From Haladaptatus pallidirubidus (lineage in GTDB: Archaea; Halobacteriota; Halobacteria; Halobacteriales; Haladaptataceae), in assembly GCF_020700235.1 (NCBI RefSeq), contig NZ_CP085305.1, forward strand, positions 434,001 to 498,000: DNA of 64,000 bases. Reading direction: 5' to 3'. Numbering within the stretch: position 1 is the stretch's first letter; the number at the start of each line of letters is the position of its first letter. The notes beneath the pieces were generated by a model, which ran no database searches, was not told the DNA's origin, and saw only the letters and a program-made list of their open reading frames with translations. A program made the translations under genes and the position numbers. Below, piece after piece: positions 17,420-28,400 of the stretch.

Positions 17420-19090
17420 TCATGGTTTATGCCCTCGTCCGGGTGGTTCGCGCCCTCGTCCTTTTCCAGTGGAGACATCGAATTTAAGCATCATCTTATT
17501 GTCCTCGTGTTCAAGCATATGGCAATGCCAGGGGAACTCTCCAGAGTAACCGTCAAAGCGCGCAAGAATACGTACCGTTTCGTCTGGTTCAACTCGGACG
17601 GTATCCTTCTGGCCTCGTTCATTTGGATCGGGGGTATCAGTTCCATTCGGTCCACGTCCAATCACTTCAAATGTGACAAGATGAAGATGGATTGGGTGTG
17701 AACCATTTGTATTGTTTGTTAGTTCCCAAATTTCAGTCGTTCCGAGCTGTGGTCGGACAGTTGCTTCCTTATCTCCAAACCCGTGTCCGTTCAATTGATA
17801 CGTGACTAACCCGTCTTTCACAGCCAAACCGAGATCCATTTCCCGCGTTTTAATTGCACTATTTTTATTGAGTTTCTTAGAGGATGGGAGATTCAAATTC
17901 TTTGGATTTGCGCTGTTGTCTATTGGATCCTCACTCGGGTCAGTGACCTTTATCTGCATAAGCTCGCCGAGATCGCTTCCCGAGTTTTCGCCCACGTATG
18001 GTAATTCGGCGTTATTGGTGAGGGTGAATCTTTCGCCTACCTGGTCGGAGAAGTCGACAATAACTTCTCCGCGCTCAAACGGCTGGAGAACAAGTGAGTC
18101 AAGATCCCCAGTTGGCCCAATTGGAACTACTGACTCCAAAAATCCATGATCCGGGGCAAACTGGTAGAGAGTTGGGGCGCCTTGGCCCGATTCGTTACTA
18201 AGTTGAAGGCTAAACGTGCGATGATTTGCACCATTTACGATCCGGAATCGATATCGTCGGGGTTCGACTTCCAGATAGGGCCACACAGCACCATTGACAA
18301 CTGCAGTATCACCAGCAAACATCGGAGTCCAGGTATCTGGATAATCCAACGAACCATCTGAATTAAACGACTTATCTTGCAGGAGAAGCGGTATATCATA
18401 CCTACCACTTGGTAAATTGAGCTTCGCCTCTTTCTGACTCCGGATAGAGTATAAGCCAACTAGTCCGGCGTAGGCGTTGAGCCGGACGATGCCAAGCGTG
18501 TGGTCATGGTATGTCGATGTCAATCTAGATTGGCGCATTGGAAGTTCTTGCCACTCATTGGTGAACCGTGGTCCAACAACGCCACTCGGAGAAGTCCACA
18601 TGTCAGACTGTCCATCATTTTCGGGAGCAATTTTCAAGCCATGAAAATGAGTCACTGTCCGAACTTCCGGAACAGGAACGGCCTTATCGTATCCGGGGTG
18701 GTTTTCGGCCGTTGTTCCACCAATTCGCTCGTCAACTTCGAACAGATGATCGGTCGGAAGTTGACTGTTGTCGAAACGCACCATCATCCGCTGATTCCGC
18801 CGAGCTTCAATGAGTGGCCCAGGATAGACGCCGTCGAAGCCCCAAAGTGTGGTATCTGGCAGGTCAGGATGGAGATTTTGCGTGAATTCCGTGATAGGTA
18901 TTTCGTAGGTATCAGCACCTCTCCGTTTTCCATCGGGGTCTCTGACCTCTGGAATGGGAAGTGGTTGTACGTATTTCTCAAGATTAGGAGATGATTGCGC
19001 AGCTGTCCCACTTGTTGTTTGAGGTATTGCACTGGCTACTCCAAAGGTTAGACCAGTTTGGAGCAAGCGCCGCCTAGATAGTTTAGTCAT
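17420..19090 (-). CDS. Tat-exported multicopper oxidase (CotA/laccase-like)
   Basis: This 556-residue protein starts with a Tat signal, SRRRLLQTGLTFGVASA. Copper ligands appear in the canonical order: HFHGLK (HxH), HDHTLG (HxH), HPIHLHL (HxxHxH), and HCHMLEHEDNKMM (HCHxxxH plus axial Met). All type 1, 2 and 3 copper sites are therefore complete. Members oxidise phenols, bilirubin, Cu(I) or Mn(II) and reduce O2 to water outside the membrane. The C-terminus is a short Gly/Arg/Pro tail. It stands alone, but the neighbouring cupredoxin-bearing sugar dehydrogenases raise the possibility that it takes electrons from them (inference). Confidence 0.93.
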   Translation of the reverse strand: MTKLSRRRLLQTGLTFGVASAIPQTTSGTAAQSSPNLEKYVQPLPIPEVRDPDGKRRGADTYEIPITEFTQNLHPDLPDTTLWGFDGVYPGPLIEARRNQRMMVRFDNSQLPTDHLFEVDERIGGTTAENHPGYDKAVPVPEVRTVTHFHGLKIAPENDGQSDMWTSPSGVVGPRFTNEWQELPMRQSRLTSTYHDHTLGIVRLNAYAGLVGLYSIRSQKEAKLNLPSGRYDIPLLLQDKSFNSDGSLDYPDTWTPMFAGDTAVVNGAVWPYLEVEPRRYRFRIVNGANHRTFSLQLSNESGQGAPTLYQFAPDHGFLESVVPIGPTGDLDSLVLQPFERGEVIVDFSDQVGERFTLTNNAELPYVGENSGSDLGELMQIKVTDPSEDPIDNSANPKNLNLPSSKKLNKNSAIKTREMDLGLAVKDGLVTYQLNGHGFGDKEATVRPQLGTTEIWELTNNTNGSHPIHLHLVTFEVIGRGPNGTDTPDPNERGQKDTVRVEPDETVRILARFDGYSGEFPWHCHMLEHEDNKMMLKFDVSTGKGRGREPPGRGHKP

Positions 19091-20757
19091 GGTTAATTAA
19101 TTGGATTGAAGTTGGTTTGCGATTAACAGTAGCGATCACATCGTAAATTTCATCATCAAGTTTCATATTGTATTCAACCTCAATACTGGTTTGGAAGATA
19201 AATCGTTTAAAACTTTTGGCCAACTAGCCAAAAATAAGATGATTTCCATCTTGTATGGATTAAACGAGATTGTTGAACGGGCACGATACTTTGCCCAAAG
19301 CCCATAACCTAATTACGTGGTTATAATATTTAATAATATAGTTATATACAATAAAATAGTCTGATTTTGAAATGGATACTGTAAAGTTTGACGGTAATAA
19401 AAGGTAAGCCATAGAAAACGTGTATCAACTGCAATCTTAAGTGGAGGTTATTACGAACTATGGATTGAGTTGGTCAATATGCACCTATGATAAGACCTTC
19501 TTTAAATAGGAAAAAGCAACTATCACCAAGATTTTATCAGCATTTTTTCTTTCACTATGACGTTTAAAGCGGATTACGGTGTTACTCTTGTCGTTCTGTT
19601 CTTGATTACAGAACGACCGTAATATTTCGACGTTCGGAATACAAATCGCTGTAGGTGGCATTACATTCCTATATTTGTAACAGCAGCAACGCTAACTTTC
19701 ACCAATTACCATTATTGTTATTCATACTTTTACACGGTTTTGAAATAAAGTTTCGAATCATGAATAGTGGCTTATACTCTCTTTAATATATGTATTTAGA
19801 TTTAATAATCGTTATGAGATGCAGAATCTCTATCTATTACAGGTTTAGTAATGTAAAGGTAAGGAGATAACGAGTTGATAGCCAGTAATAAAGAAAAATA
19901 CTACTTCAAATAATAGGTAAAAAATGATTTAGGTACTTGTTATGTACTGACATACAAAACAGACACTCAATAAGAAAATCGCTTAAATTCACCAAGTAAA
20001 GTCCAGATTACTCCACGATACGAATCTACTATTATAAGCACTAATCAAACCCCAATTGGCCTCTGACCGTGAATGCCTGGCTCTTCCTAACGATATTAAC
20101 CAAGAAAAAATGAAGACAGTGCAGCACAAGTTGAGTAGGCCAAGCCAGGGGCCTATTGTATGGGTAGATGGGTTGAAAGTGACGTTATTAGGATTATTCT
20201 ACCAAGAATCCATTCGAATGGTAACAAACCACATATAGGAGATAGGTAAGGGACACAACTGGCTGCGTGTTCTTACAGAAGGGAATTAGCCGATGGCCAA
20301 GAGAATATAACAATTTACCTATAATATATAAAAATCATATACCCCTCAATTAATTTATTTGGGAGCGCTCATCAGAAAGAGCTTTGAGCAATTACCAACG
20401 AAATTAATTAAAGATTTGGAGCCAACAACTTTTAAAAACGAACGTGGATAGCTTCCGAGCCATGGTCAAGTACTGATTTTAGTACACGCATTCATCACAG
20501 AATAGCGCTTAGGTGCAGGGAGTGAAATACGAAATGGACTCGCTCAAGCAGATAGTCAGTCGCCTCTAGCATGAGGCAGACTACTGATAGTGAATACTAA
20601 GAGTGCGTGTGTTTCGCACTGGACATAAATCGTACTAGTGGCGATGGACAAGTCATACCTGGTGCATCCAATTTCACGTAGCTAATATGTATAGCTACTA
20701 CCTCTCTAACAATTTGGATAAAAAATTTCGAAACGAGGGGCTCCTCTTAGAAGGTAG
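19091..20757. other. Long gene-free AT-rich region
   Basis: About 1.7 kb without a supported gene. The longest open frames are near 60 codons and lack motifs or coding bias. Stretches near 19320-19380 and 19780-19830 are almost pure A/T. The part near 20450-20700 has more balanced composition and may be remains of a former gene or insertion sequence, but I could not recognise it. Confidence 0.5.
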
Positions 20758-21732
20758 TTAGGGACTATAGAGTTTAGCGGGGTGGGTGTCTGCACCTTCG
20801 ATAGCACAGATACCACCAGGTTGCCAAGGCTGATTCAGTTTCTCAAGCCAATTAGCTCCGATTTGCATTGACTCGAGCGGATTCCCCGGTGCGTCGTGTT
20901 CAAAGACTAGATAGTCGGTATCTCCGGTGTTGCGGAAGGCCGTTGCCACTGCACGCATATTGACGTCGCCTTCGTGAATTTCGGTGAATTCCTGGGGATC
21001 AACAGTCATATTCTTCATATGGAGTGATCTAACGTTTGTCGAGTGATCCACGGTGAAGCTAATTGGATCCCGGCCGCCGACAAGTGCCCAACCGACATCA
21101 AGTTGGATCTGGACTTGATCATCGAGATTCTTGGCGAAGATGTCGTAGCCAGTTGTGTCGCCGATCTCTGTGAACTCGGAGTCGTGATTATGATGACCGA
21201 ATTCAAGGTTGTATTCGGCTAGCAGGTCTGCCGCCGCATTACACCGCTCGGCAAAGTCGATAACAGCCGCTTCGTCGCCCCAATCGTCGGGACCAGCACC
21301 TGGGTCAATGAGGGTCGGTGTGCCGAACTGTGAGAAGGTATTGGCCATCGCCTCAGTGTTGTCTTCAACAGCACTGATACTAATGTGGGCACTGCTCATC
21401 TCGAGACCCGTGTCGTCCATTGCCTGAAGTATTGGGTTCACATTAGTATTGGCGCCGACTGAATAGGGCTCGAAAGCGTCGTAGCCAGCGGCGGCAGCCT
21501 TCTGTATCAATTCCGGTACCGAGAGTCCAGTATCACGGTACGAGTAGAACTGCGTGGAGATGGGAATATCGTCATCTGTCTCTTGGGCTGCAACGGTCGT
21601 CTTTGCCTGCCAGGCGGTGGACGTAATCGCAGTGCCCACACCGGCAGCACCAATCCCCTGAAGGACTCGCCGACGGTTCACGTTGAAGAACTTGTTATCT
21701 GTCATCTTTTGGTCGTCTGATTTCTGCACCAT
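20758..21732 (-). CDS. Tat-exported TIM-barrel sugar isomerase/epimerase-like protein
   Basis: An AP_endonuc_2 TIM barrel is preceded by a Tat signal, NRRRVLQGIGAAGVGTA. The likely starts are ATG at 21732 (324 residues) or 21705 (315 residues). The frame stays open further upstream, but that part is remains of a transposase in another frame. Metal-site candidates are GHHNHDSE, QLDVGWALVGG, LHMKNM and VFEHD. Exported members are common near DUF1080 and Gfo/Idh/MocA proteins and are thought to act on keto sugars. This one fits the same extracellular sugar-processing set as the DUF1080 protein and the sugar dehydrogenases. The substrate is unknown. Confidence 0.85.
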   Translation of the reverse strand: MVQKSDDQKMTDNKFFNVNRRRVLQGIGAAGVGTAITSTAWQAKTTVAAQETDDDIPISTQFYSYRDTGLSVPELIQKAAAAGYDAFEPYSVGANTNVNPILQAMDDTGLEMSSAHISISAVEDNTEAMANTFSQFGTPTLIDPGAGPDDWGDEAAVIDFAERCNAAADLLAEYNLEFGHHNHDSEFTEIGDTTGYDIFAKNLDDQVQIQLDVGWALVGGRDPISFTVDHSTNVRSLHMKNMTVDPQEFTEIHEGDVNMRAVATAFRNTGDTDYLVFEHDAPGNPLESMQIGANWLEKLNQPWQPGGICAIEGADTHPAKLYSP

Positions 21733-21774
21733 AGAATATGGATTATTACCATACAACTTAATTGTTTGGGTATA

Positions 21775-22040
21775 TGCGATGGAATTGAGAGGGAGGAGAG
21801 GTGAGAGCAGCATCTCGGAGTACATTAAGTTCGTCGAAGAAACGGCTTCTGAAGCACTGGCTGAGTTGACGCTATCACTCCTCCACGGAATCCAGTTCCG
21901 GTGAACTCTGTGGGAGGTAGCGCAATTTGAGCAGCATGTCTTTGGCAAAGGCTTGAAATTTGTACTCCACAAAATACGGTTGTATTGTCCAAAACAACAC
22001 AATTTCTCACCAAACTTGATTTGTAACGCATTCACGATCG
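21775..22040 (-). pseudogene. IS630-family transposase remnant
   Basis: On the minus strand the reading gives CVVLDNT, then after a frameshift QPYFVEYKFQAFAK, then RYLPQSSPELDSVEE, two consecutive stops (TGA TAG), and RQLSQCFRSRFFDEL. This follows the conserved C-terminal block of IS630 transposases (LDNAPYF, LPPYSPELNPVEECWRQL). The catalytic Asp and Glu positions are recognisable, but at least one frameshift and two stops make it inactive. Its 3' end lies next to the exported isomerase gene, so an insertion once landed in that promoter region. Confidence 0.75.
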
Positions 22041-22527
22041 TGATAGTACGTTTCCTTGTAGAGCATGTTCTTCGTTTCCGTGATGACGTGGGGGTGTTGT
22101 TCCATCCGTGGCCAGCGACATATATAGACTGCTTGCTAGAGCTGTTCAAACGTCTCATCGATAACGCTGTGAGCGTCCTCAGGAACGCCGAGTTTGAGCT
22201 GATAATTGAATGATTGACATATATAATAAATTTTATATTTACATTTAAGGTAGCAGGTTAGAACCGGGGGCCGGAATTGCCATCAAGTATTGTTAGTAGA
22301 GGATAGTGTCAACTTCCTCTCTGTGGTCAAGGTTCAGGGTCTCCACCTTGTATTTTGATGAAGTTAGGTCGTCGGTCAGAAATAGGGTAGAATTTGTCTA
22401 GATGCCAATTCAACACGCCGATCAGTGTAGCATAGAAGACGAACGAGATGTATTTCGTCTCTATCTCCTATGTCTTATCCGTTAATTTTAAGTCACGTGA
22501 GTTAATTGTTCACTATGAGCGTAAAAT
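22041..22527. other. Insertion-sequence debris upstream of the first sugar dehydrogenase
   Basis: No intact gene is seen. On the minus strand near 22360-22490 a broken frame gives IETKYISFVFYATLIGVLNW, which faintly recalls the C-terminal part of IS4-type transposases; I hold this weakly. The last 50 bases precede the truncated cupredoxin-sugar dehydrogenase gene and contain no obvious signal-peptide coding sequence. Confidence 0.3.
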
Positions 22528-25176
22528 ATGATTAAACTTGATGCAGTCCGTGTAAAGGACCAAAAAACGCCCGATCAGGCAAATAATCCAAAACATGTTT
22601 GGAAAGGAGTCGCACCGGAGGGGATTGCGGGCAAGACAAATCCCACGCTCTCCCTGGTTGCCGGCGAAGAGTATACGGTTGAGTGGACGAATACTGACGG
22701 CCACCCGCAAAACTTCACCATTGTGGATTCCAATGGCAAGAAGCTCCACAAGAGCAAGGTGCTGCCGAGGAAAGGCGCGACACAAACTGTCACATTCACC
22801 GCAACCGAAGCGATGGCCGAATACTACTCCCAGACCAACCGTCACGATATGCGGGGCACCATCGAGGTGGGAGTATCTCGGTTTAAGGTAAGTGACCTCA
22901 ATCCTACAAGGCTAACCGTCGAACAGGGCGACTCCCTCGATGTCTCCGCGACGATCACCAATACCGGTGGCAGCAAAGGGACACAGGAAATCACTCTCCT
23001 AATCGACGATAACACCGTTGACTCACAAGACCTTACCCTTGCTGCGGACAATAGCACCACTGTCGTTTTCGAAGGCATCGATACGAGCGGACTTGACCCG
23101 GCTGAGTACACCCTCACCGTTGCTACCGAAAATGATGAAGCTAGCGGAACCCTAATCGTTGAGGAGAAAGTACCGTGGAATCGCGACCTTGAGGCGCCAA
23201 GCAATCCGAAGGAAGCTACAAATTGGGACAACTACAACATTAGTACTGTCCTCTCGACGGGCGACATCGCAAGTCAATACGACCTCCAAGACGGCGAGGA
23301 GGGCGAGTGGATGCAGATGGCCGTCGACCCCCAGGACCGTATCTGGGTCATCACCCGTGGGGCCCCCTTCGTCAGCGAAGGCGATGGCTACGCCGAGGTT
23401 GCCTGGGTCGATCCAAACAGCGGCGAGCACCAACTCGCCCTCGAACTCCCCGTCGCCTTCCACGGCGGACACATCGCCGAACCACACTACTCCGGGGAAT
23501 CGTCCGCCGCCCGTGAACTCGGCGGACAGGGGATTGCGATCGACCCCGATTTCAAGGAAAACGGCTACGTCTACATCATGTACCATCCTTCAAGCGAGAA
23601 TTTGGAGGAGGTCGACAACCCCTACCACGACGAGATTTTCTACGCCAATACGCTCGTCTCCCGGTTCGAGATGGCCGACGACGGAACCCTCGACCCTGAC
23701 TCCGAACAGGTCGTCTTCGAGCTCCCCGAGCAGTACAATACCTGCTGTCACCACGGCTGCTACATCACCTTCGGCGAGAACCGTGAGTTCTACATCTCGA
23801 CCGGCGACAACTCTAACAACGTGGGACATCCCACTCACGACTGGCCACCCGACGATACTGTCGATGGGTTACCAGGAGCCACTGTCGACACGTTCATGGG
23901 CGACGAGCGTCAAGGAATCGTCGGCGGGCGACCAGGTCCGGTCGCCGACGCCCAGCGCACTTCAGGTAACACGGCCGACAAGCGCGGAAAGGTCCACCGG
24001 ATCATCCTCAACGAGGACGGTAGCTACGACATCCCCAACGGCAATCTCAAAGAGCAATGGGAAGCGGAGACCGGCGAGTCCTACTCTGATGAAGAGTTCT
24101 TACCGGAAATCTACGTGATGGGACTGCGCAATCCGTTCACGATCTCTATTGACGAGCATACTGGCTACCTTTGGACCGCCAACTACGGCAACGACGCTGG
24201 GGGAACTAGTGTCCTCGGCATGCCTGGCTTTGGGGATTACCATCTGTGGTGCAAGCCGGGCAACGTCGGCTATCCGTGGTTCCGGGCGTACTACCCCTAC
24301 CGTGACTACGACTTCGAGACTGATGAGGTCGGCCAGCCGTTCTGGCCCGACAACCTCCGCAACGACTCGGTAAACAACACCGGCATTACGGATATCCCCA
24401 ACGTTACTCCGGCACTCTTCTGGCACCCCCAGAACTTCGAGAATTTAGCGAATGCCACCGAGACCTTTCCGTGGCTGGACCAGCCTCGTCCCGGCGAGAT
24501 CACCTATCCCGAATTCGACACCGGCGGCTCAGCGGACGTCGGCGTGGTCTACCGTTACTCTGAAGACTACGGCGAAGGAGCGCTTGACCCATATTTCGAC
24601 GGCAAGACGTTCATCATGCGGCCGAGTAACTCTGATGTCACCCGGTATGTCACCTTCAACGACGACGGCAGCCTCGAGATGAATGAGTTCCTCCCAAATG
24701 ACGACACTATCGCTGCTGCCTACGACATGAAAGTCCTCTCCGACGGCCGGCTAGTTATCATGGGCATGTACTCCGGCATCCACGTTGTCGAATATCAGAC
24801 GTCCCCGCCGGGAGACGATGACCCGCCGGGAGACGATGACCCGCCGGCGGAGGTGATCCAACCAGGAACGACAATCGAAGTTAATGGCGTAATTTCTGGT
24901 TGGAACGGGACTGCACCCTCACAGATTGAGGGTGAGACGAACCCGACGCTTACGCTAAAAGAGGGTGGCGAGTACACCGTCAAGTGGACGAACGGCGACG
25001 GATCGCCTCATGATTTCGCACTCCAAGACGAAAATGGGAACAATATTATCAAGACTGATATTGTCTCAGAAAAAGGTGCTACTGTATCATTGACGTTCAC
25101 CGCTTCAACAGAAATGGTTCAGTATATCTGCACCGTCCACCCGGGTACAATGGTGGGTGATGTTGAAGTAGTCTAA
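22528..25176 (+). CDS. Cupredoxin-flanked glucose/sorbosone-type sugar dehydrogenase, lacking its export signal
   Basis: Domains in this 882-residue protein, in order: a cupredoxin-like domain (about 1-115); a CARDB-like beta domain (about 116-215, NPTRLTVEQGDSLDVSATI); a PQQ-type beta-propeller of the GSDH family (about 230-755, with NTCCHHGCYITFG, GLRNPFTIS and DYDFETDEVGQPF); a linker with repeated PPGDDD; and a second cupredoxin (about 780-882). The last has a full type 1 copper set: His in GSPHDFA, then Cys, His and Met in YICTVHPGTM. The paralog downstream begins the same but has a Tat signal; here the frame starts directly at the shared IKLDAVRV. The 5' end therefore looks truncated, and export is doubtful unless another start is used. 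Confidence 0.85.
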   Translation: MIKLDAVRVKDQKTPDQANNPKHVWKGVAPEGIAGKTNPTLSLVAGEEYTVEWTNTDGHPQNFTIVDSNGKKLHKSKVLPRKGATQTVTFTATEAMAEYYSQTNRHDMRGTIEVGVSRFKVSDLNPTRLTVEQGDSLDVSATITNTGGSKGTQEITLLIDDNTVDSQDLTLAADNSTTVVFEGIDTSGLDPAEYTLTVATENDEASGTLIVEEKVPWNRDLEAPSNPKEATNWDNYNISTVLSTGDIASQYDLQDGEEGEWMQMAVDPQDRIWVITRGAPFVSEGDGYAEVAWVDPNSGEHQLALELPVAFHGGHIAEPHYSGESSAARELGGQGIAIDPDFKENGYVYIMYHPSSENLEEVDNPYHDEIFYANTLVSRFEMADDGTLDPDSEQVVFELPEQYNTCCHHGCYITFGENREFYISTGDNSNNVGHPTHDWPPDDTVDGLPGATVDTFMGDERQGIVGGRPGPVADAQRTSGNTADKRGKVHRIILNEDGSYDIPNGNLKEQWEAETGESYSDEEFLPEIYVMGLRNPFTISIDEHTGYLWTANYGNDAGGTSVLGMPGFGDYHLWCKPGNVGYPWFRAYYPYRDYDFETDEVGQPFWPDNLRNDSVNNTGITDIPNVTPALFWHPQNFENLANATETFPWLDQPRPGEITYPEFDTGGSADVGVVYRYSEDYGEGALDPYFDGKTFIMRPSNSDVTRYVTFNDDGSLEMNEFLPNDDTIAAAYDMKVLSDGRLVIMGMYSGIHVVEYQTSPPGDDDPPGDDDPPAEVIQPGTTIEVNGVISGWNGTAPSQIEGETNPTLTLKEGGEYTVKWTNGDGSPHDFALQDENGNNIIKTDIVSEKGATVSLTFTASTEMVQYICTVHPGTMVGDVEVV
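22531..22856 (+). repeat. Direct repeat copy 1, N-terminal cupredoxin coding segment
   Basis: These 326 bases align without gaps to 25647-25972 (offset 3116) with roughly 88-90% identity by eye. Similarity ends abruptly at the shared CGATATGCGGGG. Upstream, the homology starts exactly at ATTAAACTTG, just after the ATG used here. The repeat could support recombination between the two sugar dehydrogenase genes. Confidence 0.85.
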
Positions 25177-25478
25177 CTCAAATTCATCTCTGTTGCTATC
25201 CCTTTATGCAGGTTTAAGATTGAAAATCCGTGTTGTATTCATTTTCCTATATAATTAAAATTAAACATACTATGCATATTCGTAAAATAGTAGAATTCTT
25301 CATCCAGTTCAGAATACGATCTACTATAATCAATAGAGTATATACCCATAAATTTAATAGTATAAATTTTTATATAATTACAGGTTTTAAATATACATTT
25401 ATATCTTTTTGTCTCGGCACAAATTGCATCAAGGTAATGTATAATATTTTCTCGGTTTTTGGATTGGGTTGAGATAGC
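25177..25478. other. AT-rich spacer and probable promoter
   Basis: No gene is seen. The sequence is strongly AT-rich and lies before the Tat-exported sugar dehydrogenase, so it should hold that gene's promoter. Confidence 0.5.
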
Positions 25479-28400
25479 ATGCCAAATGAACAAAAGACGG
25501 GTGGAGAGAATTGCATAGAGGGTAGCGTATCGACATCGATTACCACGAGCAGGCGGCAAATTCTGCAAGCAACAGGGGGGCTTGGTGCAGCCGGCCTCAT
25601 CGGCAGTGGAACGCTTCGCGCTAGAGAGAGTACTGATGATAACGTAATTAAACTTGATGCAGTCCGTGTTGAGGATCAAAAAACACCAGGTCAGGCAAAC
25701 AATCCAAACCATGTTTGGAAAGGGGTCGCACCGGAAGGGATTGCGGGCGAAACGAATCCTATGCTTTCTCTAGTTGCGGGTGAAGAGTATACGGTTGAGT
25801 GGACGAATACTGACGGTCACCCGCAAAATTTTACGATTGCGGATGCCAATGGCAAGAAACTCCTCAAGAGTAAGGTGTTGCCGAAGAAAGGCGCGACACA
25901 AACTGTCACATTCACCGCAACCGAAGCGATGGCCGAATACTACTCCCAAACCAACCGTCACGATATGCGGGGTAATATACAGGTCGGCAGTGAACCGGCG
26001 TTGGAAGTTAATATCTTGGTGTTCTCGGCAACGGCGGGTTACCGTCATGGGAACATCGAATACGGTATTCAACAGCTCCAGGGGCTCAAAGATCGCATCG
26101 TCGCCGAAACTGACGCCGACTCTGTCACAATCGACACGATCCCTCAAGACGCCTCTGCGTTCCCCTCGAACGCCAGTGAACTTGAGCAATACGATACAAT
26201 CATCTGGTTCAACACCACGGGAGACGTGATCAACGTCGACCAGCAGGCCGCCTTCGAAAAGTACATCCAAAACGGCGGTGGATACGCCGGTATCCACGCC
26301 GCCGCCGACACCGAGTATGATTGGAGCTTCTATGGTGACATGCTTGGTGGTGCCTACTTCAAGGATCACCCTGCCGTTCAAGAAGCAGAAATCCACGTCA
26401 CTGACCAAACTCATCCCTCGACAGAACACCTCCCGGATCGCTGGAGTGTTGCCGATGAGTGGTACGACTATGCCGAAAATCCCCGTGGCGACGTCCACGT
26501 TCTTGCATCCGTCGACGAAGACAGCTATACGGGCGCGACAATGTCGCGTGCCGACCATCCGATAATCTGGTGTCAAAACTATCGTGGCGGACGTGCTTGG
26601 TACACCGGCCGCGGCCATACCGAGGCTGCGTTTGACGAAGACGCCTTCCTCGAACACGTCCTTGGTGGCATCCTTTGGGCCGGCGGATTTATCGAGGGTG
26701 ACGCAACCGGCACTGTATGGTCAAACTATCAGAAAACACAACTGACTTCCGATGTGTCTGAACCGATGAAAATGGATATGACGCCCGACGGTCGACTCTT
26801 CTACACTGAGCGCGCAACGGGTAAAGTGGGCGTCATCCATCCAGATTCAGGGGATGTCACGACTGCGCTTACGCTTGACGTTTACTCTGGTCAAGAGGAT
26901 GGCCTCCAGGGTATCGCCTTCGACCCCGGCTTTAGTGAAAATAATTGGGTCTATCTTTATTACGCGCCTCCGAATGATGTGGTTGGCGATAACCCCTACA
27001 ATGTATTGTCACGGTTCAAGGTGGAGGGAGATACAATCGATCCCGACACTGAAACTGAGATTATTCGCGTCCACACTCAGCGCGATACGTGTTGTCACGT
27101 TGGCGGCGACATTGCGTTTGGTCCAGAGGGCGAAGAACTCTACCTCTCGACCGGTGATGATACGAACCCCTTCGCATCCAGCGGTTACACGCCGATCGAC
27201 GAACGATCCGGCACATGGCCAGCGGATAGCGATAACGCTGGTATCCCATATGCATATTGGGATGCTCAGCGGACAGCCAGCAATACAAACGACCTCCGGG
27301 GCAGCATTTTACGGATTATCCCCCAGGACGACGGCTCGTACGAAATTCCTGATGGAAACCTTTTCACTAGTGACGAGTATTCTCAGGCGCGTGAGAATGG
27401 GCTGGTGCGCGAGGAAATCTATGTGATGGGGTGTCGCAATCCGTTCACGCTTACGGTTGATGACGAGACTGGTTTACTGTACTACGCTGACTATGGTCCT
27501 GACGCTGGTTCCTGGAGCGCCGATCGTGGTCCAAACGGTATCGTCGAGCTTAGGGTAATAAGTGAAGCACAATTTGCCGGGTGGCCATACGTCCGCGGTC
27601 CAAATGTCTCCTACGTCGACTACGATTTCGAAACTAGTGAATCGGGCGAGCCGTTCAACCCTGAAAATCCCGTTAACGATTCCCCAAACAACACTGGGCT
27701 TAAAGAGTTGCCACCGGTCACGGAGGCGACAATCTACTATCCGAATGGCTGGGACGAATTCATCAACAACGTACCCGAGTATGCACAAGAACGCATTCCT
27801 GATCAAAACCCATGGCCATCGATTCCCGCGGGTGGTGCTCCGATGTCAGGACCGGTTTATCAGTCTGTGGATGACGGCGCTGATGGTGCCCTGCCCCAGT
27901 CCTTTGACGGTAAGTGGTTCGTCATGGAGTGGGGGTCAGACTGGCTCAAGTACGTTACGTTCGATAAAGATGGTAATGTACTCGATGTCGCGCCGTTCCT
28001 ACCTAACTACAACTACAACGGACCGATGGACTTCATGGTCGGGTCGGATGGAGTGTTATATCTTATGGAGTATGGCGAAGGATTTTTCGGGGGTACAGAC
28101 CCCGGTATCTACCAGATCGATCACCTAGCAGGGTTGCTGGGATCCGATGCACTCTCGTTCAGCCTTGACAAGGACACGCTTTCCGCCGGAGGGTCGACGT
28201 CGGCGACTACGACGCTCAAAAACTTGGCTGACACCGATTTAACGAATGTACAGTTTACGCTGACTGCTGACAGCGACCAAATCCAGATTAACTCACCGGA
28301 TCAGACAAGCTTCGATTCATTGGCCCCAGGAGAGAGTCAATCAGTCATGTGGGAAGTGACCACCTCTGAAGATATAACTGGAGGTAAATACAACCTGAAC

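Noticed and set aside
20056..20238. A 60-codon frame in the long gene-free region
   Set aside because: It lacks an ATG start, any motif or coding bias, and stands alone in AT-rich DNA.
21733..22158. Upstream extension of the exported isomerase by 142 codons
   Set aside because: The extension overlaps an IS630 transposase remnant in another frame and precedes the Tat signal, which must be N-terminal.
23159..24118. A 319-codon frame overlapping the first sugar dehydrogenase
   Set aside because: Its Ser/Thr/Arg-rich composition is a frame shadow of the dehydrogenase, whose frame carries conserved motifs throughout.
24800..24850. Tandem PPGDDD-coding repeat as a mobile or regulatory repeat
   Set aside because: It is a short coding linker between the propeller and the C-terminal cupredoxin, common in secreted haloarchaeal proteins.
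25770..26657. Opposite-strand 295-codon frame inside the large dehydrogenase
   Set aside because: It antisense-overlaps the ThuA-like domain and shows no recognisable domain.
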